Assembly (NCBI GenBank): GCA_021234155.1 | Contig: JAJEKV010000402.1 | Coordinates: 1 to 64,000, forward strand | Origin: Isoetes taiwanensis | Lineage: Eukaryota; Streptophyta; Lycopodiopsida; Isoetales; Isoetaceae | DNA: 64,000 bases | Direction: 5' to 3' | Part shown: positions 1 to 12,400 of the stretch, piece by piece | Position numbering within the stretch: position 1 is the first letter of the stretch | Layout: each line of letters begins with the position of its first letter | The notes under the pieces: generated by a model | The model's input: only the letters and a program-made list of their open reading frames with translations | Database searches by the model: none | Told to the model about the DNA's origin: nothing | Position numbers and translations under genes: made by a program

Positions 1-3000
1 CAATCTATGTCCCTCCTTTGATTACTCAATCTCCATCCTACTTTGATTGCATGCCCTCCTCGGCCTTCGTGTCCTTCCATGACGGCCTCTTGTTTTGTTT
101 TGAGGCTTTGTGCTGCAGTGTATATATTGAGATTACTTGAACTTTCTAATTCTTAATTGCCATTATACCACAGGCACATCTACATTGCTTTATTTGGTTA
201 TTACATTCTTGACTTGGGGTAGGATCACAACTTCACAGATTTATGTTATTAAAATTTAACTTTTTAGCACCTTGACTAAATTACTTTGCAATTCCACCAA
301 TTGTTATGTTAAATTTTAATATATAATGGATTTTGATTCAAAAATGCATTCACATATGTCAAATAGTTAAGTTAGGGTACTAACATGGCGAATTTAGTTA
401 AAAGGAGTTCCACGCCAATAATTATTTAATGGATTTATTAAAAATTAGGTTTACATAAGTGGTGGCTGAAAATTAACCGTCTTGGTGTCCTCGGAGGGTT
501 AACATTGCACTATTTATTAATTTTAAAAGAAATTGTTAAGTTTTAACACACATATCGTAATGGCAGACTACAGCTTTAAGCGGGTAAATCCCAAATTAAA
601 GAATGGACCCAACAATTTTACCAGACTATTTTAGCGGGTATGGTAACCTATTTTTTTAACCCAATTGGTTTAACCCCTAGTCAGACCCACCCCCTTGCTC
701 CCGCTTTGAGGAGGTGCCCTTCTTTCACCACTTATTGTTACTTGCCTTAATGGCGGTTTTGTGATCACCTCCCACTTTTGCCCTTCCATGGCACCTTTGC
801 CTTTTAATATATGGAACTGGCCAAGGTCAACGGCCCTAAATGCATGGTCGTGATGGGCACTTTAATGAAGTCAATTGTGAGTTTTATGGTCTATGGAAGG
901 GGCTTTTGGTGAATCCATTGAATAGCATTTGTGGGTCTTCTATTTAAATTATCCAAAATTACCCATTACAACTTAAAATCTTTATAGCAACGCTTCAATT
1001 TATTAGAAGCGACTCGTGTTTAATCAATTGGTAAATTTTGTTATTAAAATAGATTCAAAATAAAAGTATTATAATAAGCAAGTGGTAGGTTTATGGGCAC
1101 CCTCTCCTATTCATTTCGCTATCAACTTGTTGAAGTATTGCATATAAGCAATTTTCTCTTATTATCAAATTGTGGCCATGGAGTTTCCATAATATTCCAG
1201 CTAACTATATTCTCTCCATGCATTATGCATCGTCCATAAATCCATGATGGTCAAACTCCCTTTTCCACCTACGGCATGATTATGCTTAACCATTGTTGAA
1301 AGTCAATATGGAAGGTGTGCTTTCACATAGCGCGCTTCTAAGAGGCTTTGAACCCTTACCCGCGATGGCACGAAAACAAACTTTCTTTGAAAACAAACTT
1401 CTTCATAAAGCCGGTACATATGGCGTGCTGAATGATGCAAAGCAAGCCCTATTGTACATGAGGGGCCTCTTCTCCTCCGCTCTTCTCCTCCACTTAGAAT
1501 CTACACGAGGTTCCATCGGGATGAAATTCAAATGTTCAATGGCATCTGGTCCTGCCCCGGTTGCCATGAATAACCATGCGAAACTACGGATATATATAAT
1601 AATATAAGATATTACCAAGTACAAAGCCTCTCCGGGCACATTACGAGGACAGATGTGTTTCACTCCGCAGGAACCACCTGTAAGGCGGGGACATAACAAT
1701 ATGAAAATGCTTACCCACACATATATTTATTTCTTTGATCCCTCTCACTGGCCATGATGTGGAAACAATGTATGACACACCAAGCTCAAATCAAACTAAC
1801 ATACGAAGCGGTTCGCGGACCCAAGCCTTGCAACAATAGAACAAAACCTGTCAGCCATGGCAATCACGATGGCCCAAAAGCTTGAAATGATTATCTCTGT
1901 ATCATTCTGGAGCAAATGTTGTGCTAAGGGCTACATATCTTTTGAAACCAAGAATCTACTTCTTAATTCAGTATAGGCCCAGCTCTGCCAATACTATCAT
2001 CGCCTAACACATCGATTAAGCGCTCAATCGGGTTTGAAATGTAGATTCAGACTATCTGTTTGATACCAGCATCAAACCCTATAAAAGTTTTTCTGGGGGC
2101 TCATAGGCCCAGCAGCGGCGAAATGGGAGCTGCCCGATGTAAATGAAGGGCTTAAATTATGCAAATAATATAATGTCAAACTTAACAAACTTGAGTTTGA
2201 ATTACTGCAAAATGGCGTTTCATGCCCTGGCATCTGACTAATCCTGCTTGATTTGCCACTGGATCGAGGAAAAATCAATCTAGTTCCACATAGTTTTTGG
2301 GCTATGTTTTTGGACCTCTTATTGGGTGAGGACCTGCTGGTGAATCGGTGTACGGTGGCAGCCACAAACATGAGAATGCACATGATGAAATTTACGCAAG
2401 CGCTTGCGTTTGGAAGCGTCGCTATTTTTGGCAAGTGGACCAAACATCTGATCTTTTATTATTCTTGTTATGAGAATCTTCAATGAGGCTATTCCTTCCA
2501 ACATCTGAGAACTGGGGCCGTGCAGCCAATGGACGTGCCGTTGCCATCCCGCCACCACCTGTGTAGCTTTTCACATGAAGTAAACCCTAGGTTTCCTTCT
2601 ATATTGAAGTTCTCTCACACAAATCAGATTCACTATCACACCATCAGCTTTCTCTGCCAAGCATACCAATACTTACCTAAAACCATTACAAATCTTAGGT
2701 TACGGAAATACCTTTTCCACAACTTTTGAACCTTGTTGTTCTTAGTTTAAACTTGGTTTAGAGGGCAACCATGTTGCTTTAGCAACAGTAAGGTTAGCAT
2801 CATAACACATACCACTGGACTGCATTTGCCAACTCCATAAAATCGACAAATTCTTTCCCAAAGTTGAATATGTTTTACAAACACCAGCTTGGTTTTCGCT
2901 TTGCTTTCCTTATCAAATGTCACGATTTTGTTCATAAGAAGATTCCTGGTAGTCAGGGGTGCCCAGCAGCGTCAGCCTTGGGCCAAGCTTTCATTTAAAG

Positions 3001-3230
3001 GCTTCCCACACATAAACAGTAAATCAGACAGTATGGTGCTCAATCTTTTGTTTTGGACAGGTGACAAAGCAACTTCTTGCTCTCACGCAGACAAATTTGA
3101 AGTCTAGCCTTCTCTTATTGAAATCAAGGCTGAAAGCAATTGGTATCCCTAATATAAATCTAGCACCATGTTCTATGTTGATGTTATAATAAATGATCAA
3201 TCTGATGGTAAATCAGTTGATCCATGTCCG
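1..3230. other. AT-rich intergenic DNA, no gene recognised
   Basis: I read this stretch on both strands and found only short open frames without recognisable domains, transmembrane pattern or splice logic. Around 640-760 there is a short C-rich patch and around 2,250-2,480 overlapping open frames occur on both strands, but none resembles a known family. No terminal repeats or target duplications were evident. Confidence 0.6.
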
Positions 3231-3231
3231 A

Positions 3232-4935
3232 TGGGCTGGAACATCAAATGTAGACTTTATCAATGGGGATGTTGCGGAGTCCTGAGCATTGCTGCCTGCC
3301 TGTCAAGGTATGGATGCTGTTGTCTGCACAATTGGAGCAAGGGCAGGATTCAGGCTGATTTACCTGGTTTCAATCAACAGACTCCAAAAATGCTGAATTA
3401 TGTTGGAGTAAAACGCCACCTAGCTGAAGCAGGCTTTCTCTGCCGGGTACTAAACACTTGGTTCAGTGAAGATTATGGCATCAATAATGTAAAAGTTACT
3501 ATTTTTGATTTATAATGGCCACTGCATACATGCTCCTTTCTTACATGACAATTTGCATTGTAGGTATTTCTTAATAAGTTTCTAATACAGTTGTGTTGAA
3601 CAGGTTCCAGCACGTTTGTACTTGTCTCTTCAATGTTTGTAACAAGACCATTTTCCTTTGTTGGACTTCTGGCCAGATACACTCTCTTTGGTGTACTTGT
3701 GTGGAAATTCAGGTGGTATCTTTCATTGACACCGTGGAGTACTGAAACATATTGCATCTAGATCATGATTCAAGAGCAACTAGCCCTTGAAGGCATTAGG
3801 TTAATTTGGTATAGAAACGTTGGTTGCAGGTGATGAGATACATATGCAGACTGCTTATGCCATATGCCTCGAACAAATGCAAGGCATTACCATTTGTCAT
3901 TTTGGGGCAGTAAGCGTTAATTTGCTGTGTTTTGTGGACGACAGCTGGCTGTATAAGCTAGTATTTTGTACTATCAGTGTGATTTCAAGCTAAATGACCA
4001 CCATCCCAGCCTTTCAAAACCTGCGAAATTTTATTGTCACTATTGGGCTGGTACATGTTAGAAGTCTGCCATATCATACAGTGGCCCGGTGATTTTCAAG
4101 AAGGGGCAATATTTGCATATCTATATTCAATGCTCTTGTCCCTCATAATAGATCAATTTGTCATATCCTCGGCGGCATCCCATAGGGCAGCGCGACCGAA
4201 ATCACTCTAAATAATCCCAGGACGAACAAGCTCACGCGTTCCGCTGGCCAGCCAAGACTGAATAGGAGGACCAGTGACCAGTCTTCATCTCTTCTCTGTT
4301 ACGTGGGATACCTTGGTCCATCTGAAGTAGTAGCTGAATCAGATTTGGATGGTACATTTAATTGTTATATTACTTTTCAAATAGCTGATAATTTTCCTGC
4401 CGTTTATATTAGCAAATTAGAATGCAGTAACCAGTATCAGCCATATACTAAGGAGGGCTATCATCATCATCATCGGCTGCAGATCAGATAGCCGGTAGCT
4501 TCTCCCTGTTATGTGCTTTCTGTAACATAGCTATCCCTAGTTATTCATTGGTTGTAACTTGCATATCAAATCTGTTCTAATTCATTCTCTTCTGTGAATT
4601 GCATTGAGATTTTTGTCTATAACGCTGAGAAGCTTTTGGTTCACAGTGTCAATAATGTAGAGATACAAGGCATGACTATAATCTAATACCTTATACTTTT
4701 GATTGCATATTGATTCGTAATTGCTATAGCCATGTATGTGAACAATCAAATAGTAGGTATGCAATTTATAGTCCTCTGCCTCAAACTTGGCCCTGTTCTT
4801 ATAGGAGAATACGCCAGTGATGTTTACTCTAAGGATGGTGACTTAAGCTACTATATTGTGAGGGCCTGGTGGATTGAACAATAGGAAGGTGGCCCGGTGC
4901 AAAATCATTGCTGGTTTCGCGATCAGTTTGCTAGA
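3232..4935 (+). pseudogene. Short-chain dehydrogenase/reductase (NAD(P)-binding, atypical SDR) relic
   Basis: Four separated blocks read, in order, like one atypical SDR of the plastid/TIC62-like NAD(P)-binding type. At about 3,238-3,350 a frame gives VDFINGDV followed by an in-frame stop and then GMDAVVCTIGARAGF, the beta-strand/NAD-contact region. At about 3,355-3,440 a second frame gives TPKMLNYVGVKRHLAEAG. At about 3,603-3,700, just after a possible acceptor (tgaacag), comes STFVLVSSMFVTRPFSF and GLLARYTLFGVLVWKFR, the LVSS strand and following helix. At about 4,806-4,890 comes DGDLSYYIVR and, one base out of frame, RPGGLNN, matching the family's YTIVRPGGL. The N-terminal GxxGxxG segment and C-terminus were not found. 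The stop, frameshifts and missing ends make it a pseudogene. The gap 3,700-4,800 would be an intron or inserted DNA. The SDR assignment is from family knowledge; the exact subfamily is a guess. Confidence 0.6.
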
Positions 4936-7388
4936 TAACTTCAAGATCCATTTATGTTTTGTCAGGATAAGGAATAAGGGATCCATAAGTCATTAGCGAT
5001 GTGCTATTGTTATTACTGTGTGGATGGACTTTTCCATACTCGAGATGTGACATTTTGTTATGATATCCAGCGACACACCTTTAAATGGCCTAAAGATATT
5101 TTATGTTAGATCGACGCGGTGGCATGAAATGGTGGGAAACCTAGCAAGAAGGTGATCATGCGGTGTTAAACTACTGTTACATAAGCGATTGTACTTTACC
5201 TGATTGTTTATTATTCGCGTCGTCTTTCGTCATTGTGTTCCCTTGGTTTCTTCCAAAGTCCTGCACAGATTTTTGCTGAGATATGTTTTCATTTCTGACA
5301 TCAGGGCAAAGTTGTATATGATTGTTTGAACTTGTATTGGTGCACAGATAAGGATGTTTCTTCGCATTTCGTTATGAGGGTGAGAGACTTTTCCATTTTC
5401 TTTTACATTCTCTGCATTACTTCAGAACATGGTCATGTTCTATTTGGTGGTATTAGCTGTAGCGGGTTTAATGTGGTGTTATTCAATATTATCACCATTA
5501 CGCTTGTTAATCCAATGCCACAAACCAAACAAGTTTTCTAAGTGTTGCAAAATCTTTTCATCCCCATTGGCGGAGGTAAATGGGCAGCAGGGCGATGGGC
5601 GGTGGCAGTCGTCGAAATGGGACTGACCGTGTTAAATTGATTTACCGATTTTTAAATTTAATCTCCTGGCCCCAATGGATGGAAGGCTGGTCTGCGAGGC
5701 CGAAGTTCTGGGTTTCGATCCCAATGGAACGTGTTTAATTGGTGGTGGGGACTACTCCAAAGTCTTGGATTTGGATCGCTTCTCCTTCGAGATTCATTTC
5801 CTTGTGTCTGTCCAGTTCTTCCATTCCTCTTTTCAAGGTTTGAATTGGTTGATGGGCTTGTTTTAACGCCAGAGCACGGTTTGATTCTTCCCATTGGGCT
5901 TTTATACCCATAGACTGTAACTCCTTCTGTTCCATTCCAGTTCGGTTCTTAGGTTTCCTTTGATTCATCCTTCATTAGGTTTCGGGTTTGCCCAGTCACT
6001 ACATTCTTGATGCGTTTCTTGCTTTTATCTTAAACTGTCCTGTGTAGCTTATCTTGATAATTTACGGCGTTCATATTCTTGATGCTTTTCGCGTTTGATC
6101 TTTATTGCCTTGTGTTTCCTTCAATGGGTTTCCTGGTTTTTTTTTTTTGCTTTATCTTTGCAAGGTTTGGGGTGATAAATTTGGAGTTTTTAACATTTTT
6201 TGGCCTTTTTTAATCAAATTGTTGCGGGCCCGACCCAATCTGGAAACTGGTTTTTAGGCGTGTACTATGGAACTAAAAAAGTGTCTTAAAAAAATGTCAC
6301 CCATAAAATAAGATCAAAAAGGGTCAAGATGGTATACAATAGACACATATACATATACAAAATACATAGACACATGATATAAGGGTAATTTAAACCTTAA
6401 GATGGTATGACGATAGCTTATATGGTGTATTTTGACGATGTGGAATATGGTGTATTATTTTAAGATGCTTATGGTATACATAGGTCATTGATATGAGGGT
6501 AGTTTAAACCAAGATGGTACGGTGATGGTACGGTATTTTGATGATATGACATTTAAGCATTATTTTAAGATGATTTATGGGTTGTGCGGTTTTAGGTGGC
6601 ATTAACTATGGATTTTAACCATTGATCCACATGGTACCGTCATATGAATATTGTTTGAATCTAGTAGGGTTGAAGTAGGATCAAAGCTATTAGATTGGAA
6701 GCAACATAATTTAGTAGCAAGGTTGGCGTCAGTAAGCTTAATCTTAAAAGTACAAGAATTATTACAGTACCAAGGCCGCCACAAACATTTCTTTCTTGCT
6801 CAACCTTTGCAACATACACTTGTGGCAAATCAGACATGACTCTCCATGAATATGTACTGCTATTACCTTTACATTAGGCTATGTATAGTATTGTTTCGTA
6901 GTTAAATATAACCATCCGAATATCGATAGTACTAATGTACAAATATAGTTTACATTCACTATTGGCTAGAAAATGGTCTACTATAAGCGTAATCTAGTTT
7001 AGGTGCAAAAACACTAGAACTAATAAAACTCCATGCTTGAAGGACAAGTTGCATCTCCACATATTGATATGCATCCTAATCTTGTCCCATTGACGAGGAA
7101 GAGCTTTATATTTCATGTCAATTTAACTCTACACCGGATCGCTTCGAGGCAGCAAGTTGTAGCCTCTAATTTTGATTTTCATTCTATTTTCTTGAATGGC
7201 TTTTGTGGTTTTGTAGTGAATATCGTACCTTTCAAATTTGACATTGTTGCTCAAAAATGTTTCCGCCAAATTTTCCTTGCATCTCTATTTCTCCTCCGTT
7301 TAACTATATCGACTCATCTCTCTCGCTTTCTAGCATTGTTCAGATGAAGGATAATCCTGGTGCTCATTTGTCTCCCTCAAGCGTAAGT
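4936..7388. other. Intergenic DNA with one tandem duplication
   Basis: No gene is recognisable. A short frame at about 5,345-5,380 (TDKDVSSHFVMR) follows a possible acceptor and could belong to the SDR relic, but this is weak. The stretch 6,280-6,580 contains a duplicated AT-rich segment described separately. Confidence 0.5.
6375..6580. repeat. Imperfect tandem duplication, about 110 bp unit
   Basis: The segment beginning gatataagggtaatttaaac at about 6,375 recurs at about 6,489 as gatatgagggtagtttaaac. Both units end with the same tattttaagatg(c/a)tt tatgg-like tail. The copies differ by many substitutions and small indels, so the duplication is old. No coding meaning was seen. Confidence 0.6.
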
Positions 7389-7829
7389 TAATGGGAATGG
7401 GACCCAAGGGCACCCGACCCATGGGAGAAGTAGATCCGTAGTCTTCGAGACACCCCAGATAAGCATATAAAGCAAATTACTCATAAACAACAGGATGGTT
7501 TTGCCTGTGCTTGGTTAAGTGCATGTTGGTTAGAAAGTTACATTTAGTATCAGAGCAAGGCGAATTTAGAGCTCCATGGGGGGTAGAAACATATGACACA
7601 TAATTCCATCATGAAGGGGGCAAGCATGATACATCCACGCTGGAAGCATGATGTCGGGAGGACGCCAAGATAGTTCTATCGGGAGAGATTGTAATGGACC
7701 CATGAGAGACCCGCCTGTGGATCCGGTGTTGGCGTTTCTAGACGCCTATATAATGGGTAGAAGCAAGTAATGAATGTGAGACTTCGCTTTGCCCAGCTTG
7801 GTTAAGGGCATGTCGGTTAGAAAGTTACA
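7389..7829 (+). mobile_element. Probable TRIM (terminal-repeat retrotransposon in miniature)
   Basis: Two diverged direct repeats flank a short non-coding core. The left repeat (about 7,389-7,542) and right repeat (about 7,690-7,829) share an aatgg(g)accca-like start, a TATA-like stretch in the middle (catataaagc; ctatataatgg) and a nearly identical 3' end (gcttggttaagxgcatgt then ggttagaaagttaca). Just after the left repeat comes agtatcagagc, close to the plant initiator-Met tRNA primer site TGGTATCAGAGC. Just before the right repeat lies a purine run (gggagagat). LTR-PBS-PPT-LTR order with a 440-bp total length fits a TRIM. No protein is encoded. The target duplication is not clear (agtaa after; a related agtta before), and the 5' halves of the repeats are poorly conserved, so this is a probable rather than certain call. 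Confidence 0.55.
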
Positions 7830-8884
7830 AGTAACATATTTATGAGAGCCTTTTTTCATGTCCATTGCCAAAAATTTCTTCAATGCCTGCCCTAGTAAAA
7901 AAACTCTCCAATATGATCTTCGTTGTACTTTATCTCCTGAAGATTTGATCCAAGGTTCTTGAACGAACTGCATCTTCTCTCGTGATATGTATTGGCTTAG
8001 ACAGATGCTTCAGGAACTCATTGTTGGGAGACCGTTTTGACACTTTAAGCATTGACAGAAACACAGGTTGACAAACGCTGTGCATTGATCAAGGATACGT
8101 GAAAGCCCATAGGCATAATAGAGTTTGCAACAAAATGTAATCTTGTATATATGTATCTCGCGAGATGATAGGCAATGAATACCGCTAGCCGGGCACATGG
8201 AACTAGGAATTAATGGAACGCAAGCGGGATGGAACAGATGGATACATGGAGTGCAGGATAATATGGATTACATGCGCATTAACAGTTAATGTCACTATAA
8301 TTGAATATTCAAAACATAAATAAGTGGCATTTATAAATAGCTATATAAGTTAAAATCGCGGTGGTCAAGGCCAGCCGCCAACGCTAACATTCACTCCCAC
8401 ACTTGTAGATAAATTAGGTGATAAACAGGAACTTGGGCACCATACACATTTCCTTTACACCGATGCACAATATGAAGTTGAAATGTTGGGAAAGATAGCA
8501 AGGATAGATAAACTTGAAGCCACTATCAACATGGAAGTCCGCAAAGCCTTCATGGCACATTGGCCTCAAGGGCTACATATCCCATGAGACTAAAAGTACC
8601 TTTTTACCTAGAGAATTTTAAGTCTGAATAGAAGAGAAAAGTGATGTAAGATATGTTTTGCCAAAAGTTGGGCATTGGTTGTCAAGATCAAGAAGTGTGC
8701 TTGTGGCCTCTAATATTGATTTGTTCCAGAAAAAATTTACCCTTGAGCTATGGTAGAATATTGTAATGGTTAAAACATTGATAGAATATTGTAATGGTTA
8801 GGGGAACATTGATTCGGTGAAATTCCAATATAAAAAAGTGCCTTTTTCTTTTCGATCCGCCAAGTATAAAAATAGCGGATGAGA
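7830..8884. other. Intergenic DNA, nothing recognised
   Basis: No coding region, structural RNA or repeat was supported here. Small open frames on the minus strand near 7,746-8,198 have no family resemblance and overlap the right TRIM repeat. Confidence 0.5.
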
Positions 8885-8910
8885 GAATAGAATAGAATAG
8901 AATAGAATAG
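8885..8910. repeat. AATAG microsatellite
   Basis: Five uninterrupted copies of the pentamer AATAG. The same pentamer, or its complement, recurs in short runs at 9,468-9,486 and 16,891-16,913, so it is a recurrent simple repeat of this locus. Confidence 0.85.
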
Positions 8911-9467
8911 TTTTTAACGCCATCATATAGCTATTTTTTGAAAACAACTTTGCAAAATGTTAAGCCAGCACAATATTTACGTAAAATAGCATAGTAAGGA
9001 TTCAACCATATCTACCAATCACCACGCGCTATGTGGAATCTTCTTTGAAGAATGTTAAACTATTTTGAACCCGCGACGAGAAGATAATTTACCTCGTGGT
9101 TCCTAGCTTCAACCCACATTCTGGTGTTTTGATTCCAACATCCTACTATTTAATCTAACATTCCAGTTGATATTTATTATGTTAAATTCTAAGACATATT
9201 ATTGCATGAATGGGCTCTCGCGCTTTGAATTCCTTAGGTACGTGTGATCGGGACGCCTTTCCAGACGGAATTCAAGACATAGAGCCATTCCCAGATACAA
9301 AAATGCCCTCTATTTGGGGTAATATATTTTTGAAGTTTTTTAATTTAGCAAGAAGAGTGCAAAAAACGACGCAGAATCAACTTGAGTAAGACTTACTTGT
9401 TTTGGTTATAGGAGATGTTATTTTTTATATCAAAAATAAAAAACATTGATATGTTTTATGAATAATA

Positions 9468-9486
9468 TAGAATAGAATAGAATAGA
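9468..9486. repeat. AATAG microsatellite, short
   Basis: Three to four copies of AATAG. It carries the same motif as the run at 8,885. Confidence 0.7.
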
Positions 9487-12400
9487 TTTTTAATTCATTT
9501 GAGACCAACAGGTCACGGGACCCATACAAATATAGCACAAATCTATAGTACACAATAACAAAAATTTTATTTTTAGCACAACTGTTTTCAACCAAGCCTT
9601 TATAATTTTTCTTGCAGTAATTTCTAGCCATCCATCGCCAGACCCTACATCAATATTACTTGGGATGACGTGGTCATATTTCAAGCCGTAAATCTTTAAT
9701 CGTATGGCTTTATAAAATCCATCGATCATGATGGATTCAACCCTCAAGAATCGCTTGTTTGAATCATCTACGGCGTATCTAATTGAAGCCTAGACGATTT
9801 AAAGCCGTAATCGCCAAATATAGTGTGCGGACAAATTAGTTTGTTTTCCTTTTAGTTATAGCTTATGGGGGATAGCGTAATCAAGTGTTTGAAGAGTCTG
9901 GGCATTCTCGGCATTCTCAATGGGCATGATTAAAGTCATTTTGCAAAGTATCCTGCTGTCTTAGTTGGAATTGCACGCCCTACATTTACGTCCCGATCAT
10001 AAAAACCTTATCTTAAACGAGAGCAAGTTTATGTGCAAAACCTGATATAGATTTATTATCAAACAACTTTCAAGCCTCAGAAGCAGTATCACACCAAAGC
10101 GACGGTTTTTAGCCTTAGAAGTTGAAGGCATTAATTTATTTTTACGCCGTAAGAGCTTTATTTTATCGTTTTTTGTAGCAAAGATTAAACCGCTTTTGTA
10201 GCCTGGTTCATGTTTGATAAAACCTAGTGAGCATGCTAAACTTTTGTGAAGACTTCAAATTTAACACGATCACATCATGTCGATAAACTCAAGTACTCTA
10301 ACCAAAATTTCTCTACTTGCCGTGTGCAACAAGGTGAATGTCTCGCCTTCATTGCATCGGCTGCAACATGATGATCCAAACAAGATTTCATGTAACACTA
10401 CCATGTGATTTCTCCTGAAATTTTACCGAACGCGACTTTATATGCTCTCTATTTTTAAAAATTTGTGTGCTTTTTGAATACAATGCATTGTTTGGACATG
10501 TTTTGACCGGACCGCCCTTATCATTGGTGCTGATGTAATCCTAAAAAGATCCGTGATATCTATTATAAAGCTGCTATGAATGGTCTTGGGCGGTTTCGCG
10601 TGCACATGTTGTATATAGTTCTATAATTTTATAGTTAAGTCATAGTAGATATATAGACAGAATTGTTGAGAACTAAATCTTAGGGATAAAAATATATTGA
10701 TACGTGTAAAGCATGATGTACTCCTTTGAATTGAACTATTGCTTTGGAATAGCATGTTTGCAAATTCCAATATGTCGATGATGTCACTTAATGGCTTATT
10801 AATATAAGAGAGGGACCGGGCTTTTTAGGTCAACTCCAATGTGACCATCGAGGGAAGAAATTTCCAAGGTTTTCTCCATGCCTTACATTCAGAGAGTAGC
10901 TTTGCAACCACAACTTATGGTATTACCTTTGCTCTAGCCAAAACCGCCAATGGATGACCACTTATTACTATTGAAAATAGTAACTTGGACTCTTGATATA
11001 ATATTATATTCTATTCTCTTCTTTCACCTCTAAACCTTTTGAGGTAAGGCGGTCAAAGCCGCCTTTAAAATTTTGATTGCATAGCCCCAAATTATGACAC
11101 AGACTCAAGGACTCGCCTTCTATAGGCCTCACGAATGCCCCGCTTTTGATAACATTATCAAAACAGTCAAAATAAGATATGTAACAAAACATGCCGCAAC
11201 ACCTTGGGAGGATCATTACCAAAGTCCAACATGCGCCTACAACCGATGGTATTGTTCATGTCAATTGATAATTGAACATATGTTATGATAGAACTTGGAA
11301 GTTGAAGAATAAGATATTGATTGAGTAAAGAACATCAAAAGAAGCATATACATTATAGGAAAACAAGAGTTCAAGATTGCCGGGCTTTTGGGAGGCATAA
11401 ATTCAAAAGCTATAAAGATGATGGATTCAAGTTGATAAAGATGTATATTTATAAATTCAAACATTAAAATGTGATGTATGGATAAAAGAACAAGATACAA
11501 CAACTAAATTTGTAATTAAAAAAAAGAAAAAAATTAAAACAAAATAAACCTACAACAACGTATTTGATTGTTCATAATAAATTTTATGTCCATACAAGAT
11601 GTCCATATAAGATTACTCCAAATGATGGTTAGCATCTTTTTTTTTTTCCCATGTTACTTTTAACTACATTTTCAAGGTTTTTTTTTGTTGATGACTTTCT
11701 AGATTTTGATTTTGTCTTGCTACAAAATATAGGTCATGACAGGGTGAAAGTTGATAAAGGAACAAAAAAAAGAGATATTTTAGAGCATCACGCTGGCATG
11801 GATTGCAATCTATAAAGGGCATTCACAGGCTGGAGCCTTTCGTAATAAGGTGGTAATTCAACTAGGTATAGTTATCCGAAATGGTCCTGTAATTGTTTGT
11901 TTTTGTTCAATCTCGATTCATAGCTCTATAACATGGATTCTTAAAGAACTCTTAGAAAAAAATAAGATTCTTTATGTTTGCTTCAGAATCGCGGTAGAGT
12001 AATTGTGTCGCTGTATCCATGTATAAATATCCCATGTCAAGTAAGCATTCTAGATGGTAGTTTGTTGCTATAGTAGGACAATAACTTTACCATAAGAACT
12101 TATAGCAAAGAAATGCATCGTGATGCAAAAGAATATATTAAGAGATGGTCAAGACATCGCATTTCAAATTTCATTCAAAAGATTAAATTTATAAGACAAT
12201 AATTCTCCGATTTTGGAGTATTTGGAATGGCGGGTTCAGAAGTCTGTAAATAAAAAAAGTGGACTTACCATCCAAAAAGAGTAGAAATACCTAGAATTGT
12301 AGACTACAATTGCAATTTTTCCGCAAGAAACTATGCTGAATTTTCTTTTGTTATTCAAGCTCCAGACATTCTTTTGATTACCTTATGTTGTATGCAAGTA

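Noticed and set aside
5690-5735. A tRNA-like B-box (ggtttcgatccc)
   Set aside because: It has an extra base compared with GGTTCGAnTCC, and no A-box or cloverleaf could be drawn upstream.
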